From NCBI RefSeq assembly GCF_030408355.1, contig NZ_CP046606.1:1612001-1676000 (forward strand): DNA of 64,000 bases. The letters run 5' to 3'. The notes under the pieces are model-generated. The model was not told the DNA's origin. It saw nothing but the letters and a program-made list of their open reading frames with translations, and did no database searches. Origin of the DNA: Corynebacterium afermentans subsp. afermentans (GTDB lineage: Bacteria; Actinomycetota; Actinomycetes; Mycobacteriales; Mycobacteriaceae). Positions 30,632-38,759 of this stretch are shown one piece after another. The translations under genes were made by a program, and so were the position numbers. Positions within the stretch are counted from its first letter, which is position 1. Every line of letters starts with the position of its first letter.

Positions 30632-30719
30632 GGCCCAGAAGCTAAGGCAGCGCAACCCCCAAAACTAGACCCGCGGCGAATTGTGGATAACTCAACCTGT
30701 GAAATTCACAATCCGCAGG

Positions 30720-31274
30720 TTAGCGCGCCAAATTTAAATCGACGTCCACCCCGTTGACGCGCCCGCGGGAGGTGAACTGCCACACCGTGGGCTCTGGGAA
30801 GCCGAGGGGGCGCGGCCAGTCCCCCAGCTCCGGCAACGCAGCAACGTCCACGACTGGGTTGGTGCCCCACTGCGCCAGCCACAGCGCGCCGAACTCGGAT
30901 ACAGAAGCAAACAGCATGTGCCGGCGCCAGTACCAGGCGCTCGTGTAGATCCCCGCCACTTCGACGCCAGCGGAGGTGAAGGCGTGGTGGGCGGAGTGGA
31001 CGTCGAGAAGCGAAAGCCCCGCGGGGGACTCGACGTCGAGCCACATAGGCAGGCGGCGATCCCCTAAAACCTCGAGCGCAGCGGCAACTTGCGAGGCGAT
31101 GGACGTGCCTTCGGACGGAGCGCGCAGGAAGTGGTACGCCGCCGTCGTGTGCGGGGCGAACGACGAAAACGCCGCGTCCTGGTAGGTGCCGTCGGTGGTG
31201 CGGGCGATGACGAAGTCGAAGCCGGAAACGTCCAGCCCAGCCTGGTGCTCGGAAACGTCGAGCCCCAGCCTCAC
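30720..31274 (-). CDS. GH25 lysozyme-like domain protein without signal peptide
   Basis: A 184-residue protein that is nearly all one GH25-type barrel: LGLDVSEHQAGLDVSGFDFVIARTTDGTYQD at the start, MWLDVESPAG with the acidic pair in the middle, and WLAQWGT and VDVDLNLAR near the end. GH25 enzymes cut the glycan of peptidoglycan. No signal peptide or membrane segment is present, unlike typical secreted members. The start GTG at 31274 overlaps the stop of the Nudix gene (GTGA), so the two are co-translated. It may not act on the wall at all. Confidence 0.75.
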   Translation of the reverse strand: MRLGLDVSEHQAGLDVSGFDFVIARTTDGTYQDAAFSSFAPHTTAAYHFLRAPSEGTSIASQVAAALEVLGDRRLPMWLDVESPAGLSLLDVHSAHHAFTSAGVEVAGIYTSAWYWRRHMLFASVSEFGALWLAQWGTNPVVDVAALPELGDWPRPLGFPEPTVWQFTSRGRVNGVDVDLNLAR

Positions 31275-31795
31275 CGCTTGGTCAGCCCCATGCGCGGCGC
31301 GAAGCTGCCTGGGTGGCGGCGCTGCGAGGCGGCGTCCGCGATGGCCAGGCGCCACTTCGGGTCGCGCACCGGCATCTGGGAGATGGGGAACCAGCCGGCC
31401 TCGGTGTTTTCGTCGTCGCCGACAACAGGATCCACGGTGGGGTCAAGCGGCTCGCAGCGCAACTGCACCGTCATATAGCTGGCCTTGTCCCCGTTCGCGT
31501 GGGTGACCGGCCCGTGCGCGCCGACACCCAAAATCGCGGCGGCGGTCACGCGCACGCCGGTTTCCTCCAGCACCTCGCGCACCGCCGTGACGTGTGGCTC
31601 TTCGCCCGGGTCCGCGATGCCGGTCACGGGGGTCCACTCGCCGTTGTCGGCGCGGCGCACCAGCAGCACTTCGGGGACGGCCCACGGGGAGGCAACGGTG
31701 GCGTCGCGAAGCACGACGGCGCACACGGCCGGCACCCACATCAGGTCGGTGCCGATTTTCTTGCGGGTTTCCACGATGAACTCCGGGATAGGCAT
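31271..31795 (-). CDS. Nudix hydrolase
   Basis: A 174-residue cytosolic hydrolase with a perfect Nudix box, GIADPGEEPHVTAVREVLEETG, on a complete alpha/beta fold. Substrates of the family are nucleoside diphosphates linked to another group; the specific one is not evident. The ATG at 31795 (MPIPEFIVETRKKIGTDLM) fits; longer frames are antisense to the neighbouring gene. It is the first gene of a two-gene unit with the GH25-like protein and diverges from 31823. Confidence 0.9.
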   Translation of the reverse strand: MPIPEFIVETRKKIGTDLMWVPAVCAVVLRDATVASPWAVPEVLLVRRADNGEWTPVTGIADPGEEPHVTAVREVLEETGVRVTAAAILGVGAHGPVTHANGDKASYMTVQLRCEPLDPTVDPVVGDDENTEAGWFPISQMPVRDPKWRLAIADAASQRRHPGSFAPRMGLTKR

Positions 31796-31822
31796 GGTGG
31801 CAAGTGTACAATCCCCAGAATT

Positions 31823-32557
31823 ATGAGCACCGCCGTTTCCGACACGCAGCCCTGGGTCAGACGCGTCCCCGCTCCCCTGTTCGTCGCGGTGTACGGCGCG
31901 CTGGTCATCCTGGTGATTTTCGGTGCGGCGATGGCGGCGAGCCGCACCACGGCGAGCACCCCGGCGGACGCGGAGTTGCCGCAGCCGGAGCGCCCGTTCA
32001 ACCCGGCGCCGGCGGATCCATCCAACGTCGCGGCGAGTATTCGCCCCCACCTGATCGAGAACGTGCGCGTGGGTGAGACGAACACAGGCGCGATGATGCG
32101 CGGCGACGTCGTGGTCGGCGCGCTGGACGACTCCACTGAGATCGCGGGCCACCTGTCGCGTCTTTTGGAGCAGAATTGTTTGGACACGGTGACGTTGACG
32201 TCGAAAAGTGGTATGCGCTTTAACTTCTGGGGCTTTTGCTTCTCGACGCTCCCTCCGGAGACCCTCGCCCAGTTCATCGATTTCGGCGTGGCTGAGGGCG
32301 CCGATTCCGTGTCATTTTCCGACTACGCGTCGCACAACCACTTCCGCGTAATCACCCTGAACTGGATGGATGCGGATGACGCCGACGCGCTGTCCGAGCG
32401 CTGGCTGGACGTAGAGCGCCCCGACGAGATCGACCGCGTGACGTTCAACGGCTACACCGACGACGAAGTCGTGGTGGTGGACAACGACCAGGAAACTGGC
32501 GAGCAGCTCAAACGCTGGCCGCTGCTCGCTAACCCTACTACCAGCGCCGGGGAATAA
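31823..32557 (+). CDS. Membrane-anchored extracytoplasmic protein, unknown function
   Basis: A 244-residue protein with one N-terminal helix (LFVAVYGALVILVIFGAAMAA) and a Thr/Pro-rich linker followed by a globular domain with two Cys (QNCLDTV and GFCFSTL) that could form a disulfide outside the cell. I do not recognise the domain. The ATG at 31823 lies 28 bases from the divergent Nudix start. The 3' end overlaps the converging protease gene by 20 bases. A dispersed 11-bp word occurs inside, read as C-F-S-T-L. Confidence 0.72.
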   Translation: MSTAVSDTQPWVRRVPAPLFVAVYGALVILVIFGAAMAASRTTASTPADAELPQPERPFNPAPADPSNVAASIRPHLIENVRVGETNTGAMMRGDVVVGALDDSTEIAGHLSRLLEQNCLDTVTLTSKSGMRFNFWGFCFSTLPPETLAQFIDFGVAEGADSVSFSDYASHNHFRVITLNWMDADDADALSERWLDVERPDEIDRVTFNGYTDDEVVVVDNDQETGEQLKRWPLLANPTTSAGE

Positions 32558-33650
32558 ACTCCGCGTCCGGCACGGCATGCCGGATCACGGCCATGACCTG
32601 CTTAACGTTGGAGTAGCTCATCAGGTGCGGGTCCTCCATGCCCTCGTAGCACTCCTCGCCCGCGCGGCCGGCTTCCGTGCCGGAGACGACGCCGATGACG
32701 GTGGCGCGGCCGCCCACGTCCGCGAACACGGGCCCGCCCGAGTCGCCGGAGGCGGCGCATACGGCGGCGATGTCGCCGAACGTTTCGTCCTCCACGCCGG
32801 GGTCGAGGTTGACTATCTGCACCCGCTCGGTGGCCTCGAAGGTGCCGCAGGTGTAGCCGGTGGTCGCCCCCGTTTTGCATAGCCTATCGACGGGCCCAAG
32901 GCCCTCCCCGATCCCAGTCGGAATCGGCGCACCGACCACATCCATGAACCGGTCGGGGTCTGTGATCTCAATGATCCCCACGTCCGTGCCCTCCGTGGCC
33001 GGGGTGTGCTGGGAGTACAGCCCGGAGAAGATGAAGTGGCCGACCTCGGAGGCGTAGTCGATGGCCGTGGACGCGTTGGTGGGCCACACCAGGTCGCCCT
33101 CGCGGCCGCAGTGCCCGGCGGTCACCGCGTATGCGCGTCCGTCCTTGCCGGTGAACGAGAACGCCGCGGTGCACGACTGCGCCGTGAAGTGCTCGCCGGG
33201 CGCCGGGCGGTGGTCCGTGGTCTGGATCTTCGTCCCCGGCGCCCACGGGGCGAACGCGGGCACGAGCACGTTGTTTTCGCTGTCCGGCGCGGGTGAGGCG
33301 TCGCCAGGCGTTTGCACCTCGGACAGTGCCTCGCGCTCCTCCACGGTGCCGGTGGGCACCCTGGATGCGTTCAGGCCCAGCCACACCACGATGCCCACAA
33401 TCATCGCGGTGGCGACGATCACGGTGATCCACCCGCCCGTTTGCAGCCCGCTGCGGCGCGCGGGCTGGACCGGCTGCGGCGCGGGCATGTCCGGGAACTT
33501 CAGCGGGTGCTGCGGGTACTGCTGCTGGGGTTGCTGCGCAGGCTCCCCCGGCATGTCTGGGAAGCGCCACTGCTGCCCCTGCTCGGGCTGGTAACGCGTC
33601 GCTGAGCTGGGCCGGTGTGGCTGCCCGGGCTGGTTACTCGGAGGCGTCAA
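32538..33650 (-). CDS. Membrane-anchored trypsin-like serine protease
   Basis: A 370-residue protein with a Pro/Gln-rich cytosolic N-terminus (repeated FPDMP), a membrane helix at about 74-93 and an extracytoplasmic chymotrypsin-fold protease. The triad is visible: His180 in VTAGHC, Asp223 in GTDVGII and Ser304 in SGDSGGPVF. Four further Cys could form disulfides. The only start in frame before the FPDMP repeats is TTG at 33650, which lies within the last codons of a 50-residue gene, so translation is probably coupled to it. No PDZ domain is present, so it is not an HtrA. Substrate unknown. Confidence 0.85.
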   Translation of the reverse strand: MTPPSNQPGQPHRPSSATRYQPEQGQQWRFPDMPGEPAQQPQQQYPQHPLKFPDMPAPQPVQPARRSGLQTGGWITVIVATAMIVGIVVWLGLNASRVPTGTVEEREALSEVQTPGDASPAPDSENNVLVPAFAPWAPGTKIQTTDHRPAPGEHFTAQSCTAAFSFTGKDGRAYAVTAGHCGREGDLVWPTNASTAIDYASEVGHFIFSGLYSQHTPATEGTDVGIIEITDPDRFMDVVGAPIPTGIGEGLGPVDRLCKTGATTGYTCGTFEATERVQIVNLDPGVEDETFGDIAAVCAASGDSGGPVFADVGGRATVIGVVSGTEAGRAGEECYEGMEDPHLMSYSNVKQVMAVIRHAVPDAEFIPRRW

Positions 33651-33786
33651 CCGCCGAGCCCTCGTCGCCGGACTCGCCGTCCTTTGCTTGGTGCTTCTCT
33701 TCGGCCATGATCTTCATGTCCCGGATGAACTTCTCCGGGTCGAAGTCGGTGTAGTGCTCCGGGCCTGCGAACTGCTCCTGTGCCAT
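33634..33786 (-). CDS. Small acidic protein, 50 residues, coupled to the protease
   Basis: This short gene reads MAQEQFAGPEHYTDFDPEKF followed by about 30 more residues (IRDMKIMAEEKHQAK and a Gly/Ser/Glu/Asp tail). An AAAGGAG site stands at ideal distance from the ATG at 33786. Its stop at 33634 lies beyond the TTG start of the protease, an overlap of 17 bases in another frame. It sits between thrC and the protease on the same strand. The protein is hydrophilic with one likely helix and no recognised domain. A role as a partner or cytosolic regulator of the protease is inference from coupling only. Confidence 0.7.
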   Translation of the reverse strand: MAQEQFAGPEHYTDFDPEKFIRDMKIMAEEKHQAKDGESGDEGSAVDASE

Positions 33787-33809
33787 GGTGCGCGCTCCTT
33801 TCTGTCGCC

Positions 33810-35261
33810 CTAGACGTTAGTGTCCTCGATGGCCTCGGCGATAAACGCCTTGACGGCCTCGGCGTCGTTAGGCAGGTCGGTCACGTGGCGCTCGGCGTCC
33901 ATGATGTCCGCGAAGCGCTCCGGCACCTCCGGGGCCTCCCCGATGGCCTCGGCGATGGTGTCGGCGAACTTCACCGGCAGCGCCGTCTCCAGCACCACGA
34001 TCGGGGTGTCCACCTCGCCGGCGAGCTGCTCGGCCACGTACACGCCGTCGGCGGTGTGCGGGTCCACCAGCACGCCGAACTCGTCGCTCACGCGCTTGAT
34101 GGTGGCCACGCGGTCGGCGTGGGTGGAGGTGCCGGAGGCGAAGCCGAACTCGCCGCGGATGCGCTCCATCACCTCTGGCCCACCCAGGTCGGAGGCGGAG
34201 AAGCCGCCGTTTTTCACCTTGTTGGCGAACAGCTCGGCGGTGAGGTCGGAGTTGCGCAACGTGGCGTCGAAAAGCATCCGCTCAATGTTCGACGCCTTGG
34301 AGATGTCCATGGACGGCGACGACGTCGCGTGGGTCTCCGCGGCGGAACGGGGGCGGTACTCGCCGTTGGCGAAGAAGTCGTGGAGCACGTCGTTTTCATT
34401 CGTGGCGACGATGAGGCGGTCGATGGGCAGGCCCATCTGCTTCGCGATGTGCCCCGCGCACACATTGCCGAAGTTGCCGGTGGGCACGCAGAACGAGACG
34501 CGCTCGTCGTTCGTCTCGGTGACCTTGAGATACGTCGCGATGTAGTACACCACCTGCGCGAGCAAACGCGCGAAGTTGATGGAGTTCACCGCGCCGATGG
34601 AGTACTTCGACTTGAACGCCGCGTCGGCGCTGACGGCCTTGACCACGTCCTGGCAGTCGTCGAACACGCCGTCAAGCGCGATGTTGAAGATGTTCGGATC
34701 GTCCAGGCCGAACATCTGCGCCTGCTGGAACGGGGTCATACGCCCGGCCGGGGTGAGCATGAACACGCGGATGCCGTCGCGCCCGCGCATCGCGTACTCG
34801 GCCGACGAGCCGGTGTCGCCCGAGGTCGCGCCCAGGATGTTGAGCTCCTCGCCGCGGCGGGCCAGCTCGTACTCGAACAGCTCGCCGAGCAGCTGCATCG
34901 CCATGTCCTTGAACGCCGCAGTCGGGCCCTCGGACAGGTGGCCGATGTGCAGCGTGTCATTCAGGCGGGTCACCGGGACGATCTCCTCGTCGGCGAAGAC
35001 GGGCGTGCGGTACGCCCGGCGCGCGATCGCCTCGAGGTCCGCCTCGGGGATGTCGTCGACGTAGAGCTTCAGTACTTCGGCGGCGAGGGCTGCGTAGCCG
35101 TCGTGAAGCAAAAGCTCGCGCCACTCGTTCAGAAGTTCCGGGGTGATGGACGGGTACACCGCCGGCATGAACAGGCCGCCGTCGGGGCTTAGGCCCGTGA
35201 GCAGGATGTCTGTAAAGGAGCGCGGCTGCGCCGATGCGTCGCGAGTTGAGATGTAGTCCAC
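33810..35261 (-). CDS. thrC: Threonine synthase
   Basis: A 483-residue PLP enzyme that converts O-phosphohomoserine to threonine. The PLP lysine lies in PTAAFKDMAMQ, the phosphate-binding loop in GATSGDTGSSA, and the long N-terminal RSFTDILLTGLSPDGGLFMP segment is that of the bacterial/fungal type. The ATG at 35261 is well placed. hom and thrB are not adjacent, as in C. glutamicum. A dispersed 11-bp word lies at 34265. Confidence 0.95.
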   Translation of the reverse strand: MDYISTRDASAQPRSFTDILLTGLSPDGGLFMPAVYPSITPELLNEWRELLLHDGYAALAAEVLKLYVDDIPEADLEAIARRAYRTPVFADEEIVPVTRLNDTLHIGHLSEGPTAAFKDMAMQLLGELFEYELARRGEELNILGATSGDTGSSAEYAMRGRDGIRVFMLTPAGRMTPFQQAQMFGLDDPNIFNIALDGVFDDCQDVVKAVSADAAFKSKYSIGAVNSINFARLLAQVVYYIATYLKVTETNDERVSFCVPTGNFGNVCAGHIAKQMGLPIDRLIVATNENDVLHDFFANGEYRPRSAAETHATSSPSMDISKASNIERMLFDATLRNSDLTAELFANKVKNGGFSASDLGGPEVMERIRGEFGFASGTSTHADRVATIKRVSDEFGVLVDPHTADGVYVAEQLAGEVDTPIVVLETALPVKFADTIAEAIGEAPEVPERFADIMDAERHVTDLPNDAEAVKAFIAEAIEDTNV

Positions 35262-35286
35262 CCCGCGAAGTCTACGTCATGGGCGC

Positions 35287-35556
35287 CTACCGGCGGGGCG
35301 GTTCCTGTCGACCGGTCAAAATATCTACCACCGAGCGAATCGCGGCGTCGCCGAGCGGCGGCACGGTGCGCTCCTTCTCGGGCGCCTGCTCGCGCGCGGG
35401 CGTGCGGGTGGTCGGCTCGACGGTGATGCTCAGCGTCTCGCCGTCGAGCTCCAGCCCAGTCTTGGGGTCAACGCCGGCCACGCGCGCGGCGTCCACCAGC
35501 GCAACAAGGTCTGCGAAGGTGGCGTTGTTCAGGTCGATGGTCATGTTCAGTGCCAT
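35287..35556 (-). CDS. Conserved hypothetical protein upstream of thrC
   Basis: An 89-residue protein beginning MALNMTIDLNNATFADLVALVDAARVAGVD, followed by a short beta segment (LELDGETLSITVEP) and an Arg/Pro-rich tail with AAIRSVVDILTG. The ATG at 35556 (or the one four codons later) is more likely than a longer open frame to 35640, whose first residues are low-complexity. No domain recognised. It is 25 bases upstream of the thrC start on the same strand and could be co-transcribed. Confidence 0.65.
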   Translation of the reverse strand: MALNMTIDLNNATFADLVALVDAARVAGVDPKTGLELDGETLSITVEPTTRTPAREQAPEKERTVPPLGDAAIRSVVDILTGRQEPPRR

Positions 35557-35641
35557 GGGCTCGAGCATATTGCCTATCGACGCCACTCCGCCTCCCCGCC
35601 CCCCTGCCAGCGCCCGTGACCGCTCTTTCCGCTCCCCCACC

Positions 35642-35716
35642 CGCGGATCCAGCTAGTCGCACCTCGTTTTTCGCCCCCTGGGGGCGTTTAGCTGGCTCCT
35701 GATAGCTGGATCCGCG
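35642..35716. repeat. Nested palindromic element between glnE and the small gene
   Basis: CGCGGATCCAGCTA (35642-35655) and TAGCTGGATCCGCG (35703-35716) are perfect 14-bp inverted repeats 47 bases apart. Inside them lies a second palindrome, CGCCCCC-T-GGGGGCG, with T-rich flanks. The element sits where glnE must end and the next gene must start, so it may terminate transcription, but its two-level symmetry also suits a small repeat element. Confidence 0.65.
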
Positions 35717-35744
35717 CAACGGGCCGGGCCGCCCCGCCCCCGCC

Positions 35745-38700
35745 CTAGTCGAACTCCAGCGACGGCACCTCGCCCCAAAACGCTTCCTCCACCACCTTGT
35801 GGGCGTGGCGGGTGATGCGCAGGTAGTCCTCCAAAAACTCCTGCTGATCGTCGGGGTCGTAGCCGGCGGAGCCCGCCACCTGCGCGAGCTGCGGGCCCGG
35901 CGCGGGCAGCTGGTCGGTGCGTTTGCCGGCAACGAGCACGATGGCGTTGCGGGCGCGGGTGGCGGTCAGCCACGCGGTGCGCAGCACCTCAGCGTCGGCG
36001 CCACGGATGACGGACGGGTCGTCGAGCTCGGCGAGGAAATCCAGCGCGTCCAGGGTGGAGGGGGTGCGCAGCTCCTCGTGGGTGTGGGCGTGCTGCATGG
36101 TCAAAAGCTGCACGGTCCACTCCACGTCCGCGAGCGCGCCGCGCCCGAGCTTGGTGTGGGTGGCGCGGTCGGCGCCGCGGGGCAGACGCTCGTTGTCCAC
36201 GCGGGCTTTGATGCGGCGGATTTCCCGGATGTCGGCGGGTTTTGCGCCACCGGCCGGGTAGCGGAAGGCGTCGATGGCCTCTAGGAACGCATCCCCCACG
36301 CCGCGGTCGCCGGCGACGACTGCGGCGCGCAGCAGCGCCTGGCGTTCCCAGACTTCGCCCCATTCGCGGTAGTAGCGCTCGTAGCTGGCGATGGTGCGCA
36401 CTACCGGGCCGGAGCGGCCCTCCGGGCGCAGCCCCAGATCCACTTCGAGGGGCGGGTCGCCGGAGGGGCGAGATAGGCGAGCGCGCATCTGGTCGACGAT
36501 CTTCGCCGCCCAGGCGATAGCGCTGGCTTCATCGGCCGCTTCGCTCGGTTCGGCGACGATCATCACGTCGGCGTCGGAGCCGTAGCCGAGTTCGGCGCCG
36601 CCGAGGCGGCCCATGCCGATGACGGCGATGCGGGCCGGGGGCTCGTCGTGAGGCGAAGATGCGAGATCGGCGTGCACCTCGGCGCGAAGCGCGGCCTCGA
36701 GCACGGCCTCCCACACGTAGGTCAGCTCGAGGCAGACCTGGCGCGGCTCCATGAAACCGAGCAGGTCGACGGACGCGATGCGGGCGAGCTCCGCGCGGCG
36801 CAGCGAGCGCGCCACGGCGACGGCCTTGTCGGGGTCCGCCTGGTGGCGCTTGGCGGAGGCGATGATGGCCTTGTGCACTTGGTCGGGGGCGGCGTCGAGC
36901 AGCCGGGGGCCGTTGGAGCCGTCGCCGAGGAGTTTGACCACATCTGGTGCGGAGATGATCAGGTCGGAGGCGTACGGCGAGGTGCCCAGGATGTGCATGA
37001 GGCGTTGCGACGCCACGCCTTCGTCGCGCAGCATGCGCAGGAACCAGCTGCGGTCGACGGCGGCGTCGGAAAGCTTGCGGAAGTTCAGCAAGCCCTGGCC
37101 GGGATCGGCGGTGTCGGCGAGCCAGTGCATCAGGCTCGGCAGCAGGATCGCCTGCAGCTTGGCCTTGCGCGAGGTGCCCTTGACCAGCGCGGAGAGGTGA
37201 TCGAAGGCGCGCGCCGGGTGGCGGTAGCCAAGCGCGGCCAGCTGGGCTTTCACAGCGTCCGCGGAGAGGGTGGCTTCGCCGACGGACATGTCCGCCACCG
37301 CGCCCAGCAGCGGGCGGTAGAACAGCCGCTCATGCAGGTCGGAGACGTCGCGGCGCACGCGTTTGAGCTCGCGGTACATCGCGTCCGGGGCGGTGCCGCG
37401 GTGGTTCGCGGTGAACCCGGCGGCGCGGGCGAGCCAGCGGTTGCGCTTCTCGTCGTCCGGCTCGGGCAGCTGGTGGGTGCGTTTGAAGCGCTGCAGCTGC
37501 AGCCGGTGCTCCAGAAGGCGCAAAAACTCGTATGCCTCGGTGAGCACGCGCGCGTCCTCGCGCCCCACGTAACCCGCCGCGGCCAGGGCAGACAAGGCGT
37601 CGAGGGTGTTGCGGGCACGCAGGGTGTCGTCGATGCGCCCGTGCACGAGTTGCAGCAGCTGCACGGCGAACTCGACGTCGCGAAGCCCGCCGGGGCCGAG
37701 TTTGAGCTCGCGGCGTCGCACCTCGGCCGGAACGTTTTCCAACACGCGCCGGCGCATGGCTTGGACGTCCTCGACGAAGGAATCGCGCTGGGATGCCTCC
37801 CACACCAGCGGCGCGATCGCCTCGGAGTACGCCCGCCCCAATTCCATCGTCCCGGTCTGCGGCCGCGCCTTCAATAGCGCCTGGAACTCCCAGGTCTCGG
37901 CCCATTTCCGGTAGTACGCCTGGTGCGATTCTAAGGTGCGCACCAGCGCGCCGGAGGTGCCTTCCGGCCGCAGGTTCGCGTCCACGTCGAAAAAGCACGC
38001 GGAGCCGATGCGCATCATCTCCGCGGCCACGCGCGTGATCTTCGGCGAGGCGGGCTCGGCCACGAACACGACGTCCACATCCGAGATGTAGTTCAGCTCG
38101 CCGGCGCCGCACTTGCCCATGGCGATCACGGCGAGCTGCGCGTCCGGTTCCTCGTCGCCGTAGACGTCGCGCACCGCCACCGCGAGTGCGGCTGTCAGTG
38201 CCGCGTCCGCGAGCCAGGTCAGCCGTTCGGTGGTGTAGCTGTAGCTCATGGATTCGCCCTCGCCGTAGCCCTTCACCGCGGCGAATGTGCCGGCGAGGTC
38301 GGCGGCGGCGATGCGCATCACCAGGTCGTGGTGGGTGGCGCGGAGCTTTTGCTTAGCGACGTCAACTTCGCCCTCCCCCGCCTTGTACAACCCCGGGCCG
38401 TCAGCGTCGACCCCCACGGCGGAAAGCATGGTGCGGTACAGCTCACCCTCATCCGGTAGGTCCTCGAGCAAAAGCCGCCACTGCTGCGGGTGCGCAATCA
38501 GGTGGTCCGATAGCGCGGTGGAGCCGCCCAGCAGCGCGAAAATGCGGGTGCGGAATACAGGAAAGTCGCGCAGCGCATCGAGCAGCTGCACCCAGCCACT
38601 TCCGAGCGCGTCGAAGAGCCGGTGGGCGTTGTTGAGCGCCAGGTCCGGGTCGCTTGTGCCGGCGAGGGTGTAGAGCGAAGCTTCGTCGATAAGCGAAAGC

Positions 38701-38759
38701 TCCTCGATGTCCTCGGCGGCGCGCGGGCTGGTCAGTCCGAGCTTGGCGGGTGAAATCAC
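35745..38759 (-). CDS. glnE: Glutamine synthetase adenylyltransferase/deadenylylase
   Basis: A 1004-residue two-domain nucleotidyltransferase that adds or removes AMP on GlnA. Both catalytic centres are present: AMGKCGAGELNYISDVDVVFV in the N-terminal half (deadenylylation) and GMGRLGGAELGYGSDADVMIV in the C-terminal half (adenylylation), each with the paired Asp residues. The start is GTG at 38759 (VISPAKLGLTSPRA), which overlaps the glnA2 stop as GTGA; the open frame extends upstream but there it is a shadow of glnA2. The length is slightly below the C. glutamicum protein (about 1045). Confidence 0.95.
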   Translation of the reverse strand: MISPAKLGLTSPRAAEDIEELSLIDEASLYTLAGTSDPDLALNNAHRLFDALGSGWVQLLDALRDFPVFRTRIFALLGGSTALSDHLIAHPQQWRLLLEDLPDEGELYRTMLSAVGVDADGPGLYKAGEGEVDVAKQKLRATHHDLVMRIAAADLAGTFAAVKGYGEGESMSYSYTTERLTWLADAALTAALAVAVRDVYGDEEPDAQLAVIAMGKCGAGELNYISDVDVVFVAEPASPKITRVAAEMMRIGSACFFDVDANLRPEGTSGALVRTLESHQAYYRKWAETWEFQALLKARPQTGTMELGRAYSEAIAPLVWEASQRDSFVEDVQAMRRRVLENVPAEVRRRELKLGPGGLRDVEFAVQLLQLVHGRIDDTLRARNTLDALSALAAAGYVGREDARVLTEAYEFLRLLEHRLQLQRFKRTHQLPEPDDEKRNRWLARAAGFTANHRGTAPDAMYRELKRVRRDVSDLHERLFYRPLLGAVADMSVGEATLSADAVKAQLAALGYRHPARAFDHLSALVKGTSRKAKLQAILLPSLMHWLADTADPGQGLLNFRKLSDAAVDRSWFLRMLRDEGVASQRLMHILGTSPYASDLIISAPDVVKLLGDGSNGPRLLDAAPDQVHKAIIASAKRHQADPDKAVAVARSLRRAELARIASVDLLGFMEPRQVCLELTYVWEAVLEAALRAEVHADLASSPHDEPPARIAVIGMGRLGGAELGYGSDADVMIVAEPSEAADEASAIAWAAKIVDQMRARLSRPSGDPPLEVDLGLRPEGRSGPVVRTIASYERYYREWGEVWERQALLRAAVVAGDRGVGDAFLEAIDAFRYPAGGAKPADIREIRRIKARVDNERLPRGADRATHTKLGRGALADVEWTVQLLTMQHAHTHEELRTPSTLDALDFLAELDDPSVIRGADAEVLRTAWLTATRARNAIVLVAGKRTDQLPAPGPQLAQVAGSAGYDPDDQQEFLEDYLRITRHAHKVVEEAFWGEVPSLEFD

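Noticed and set aside
35278..35744. A second restriction or homing nuclease system around the HNH gene at 29.6 kb
   Set aside because: No methylase, specificity subunit or intein signature accompanies the HNH protein, and the neighbouring genes are ordinary.
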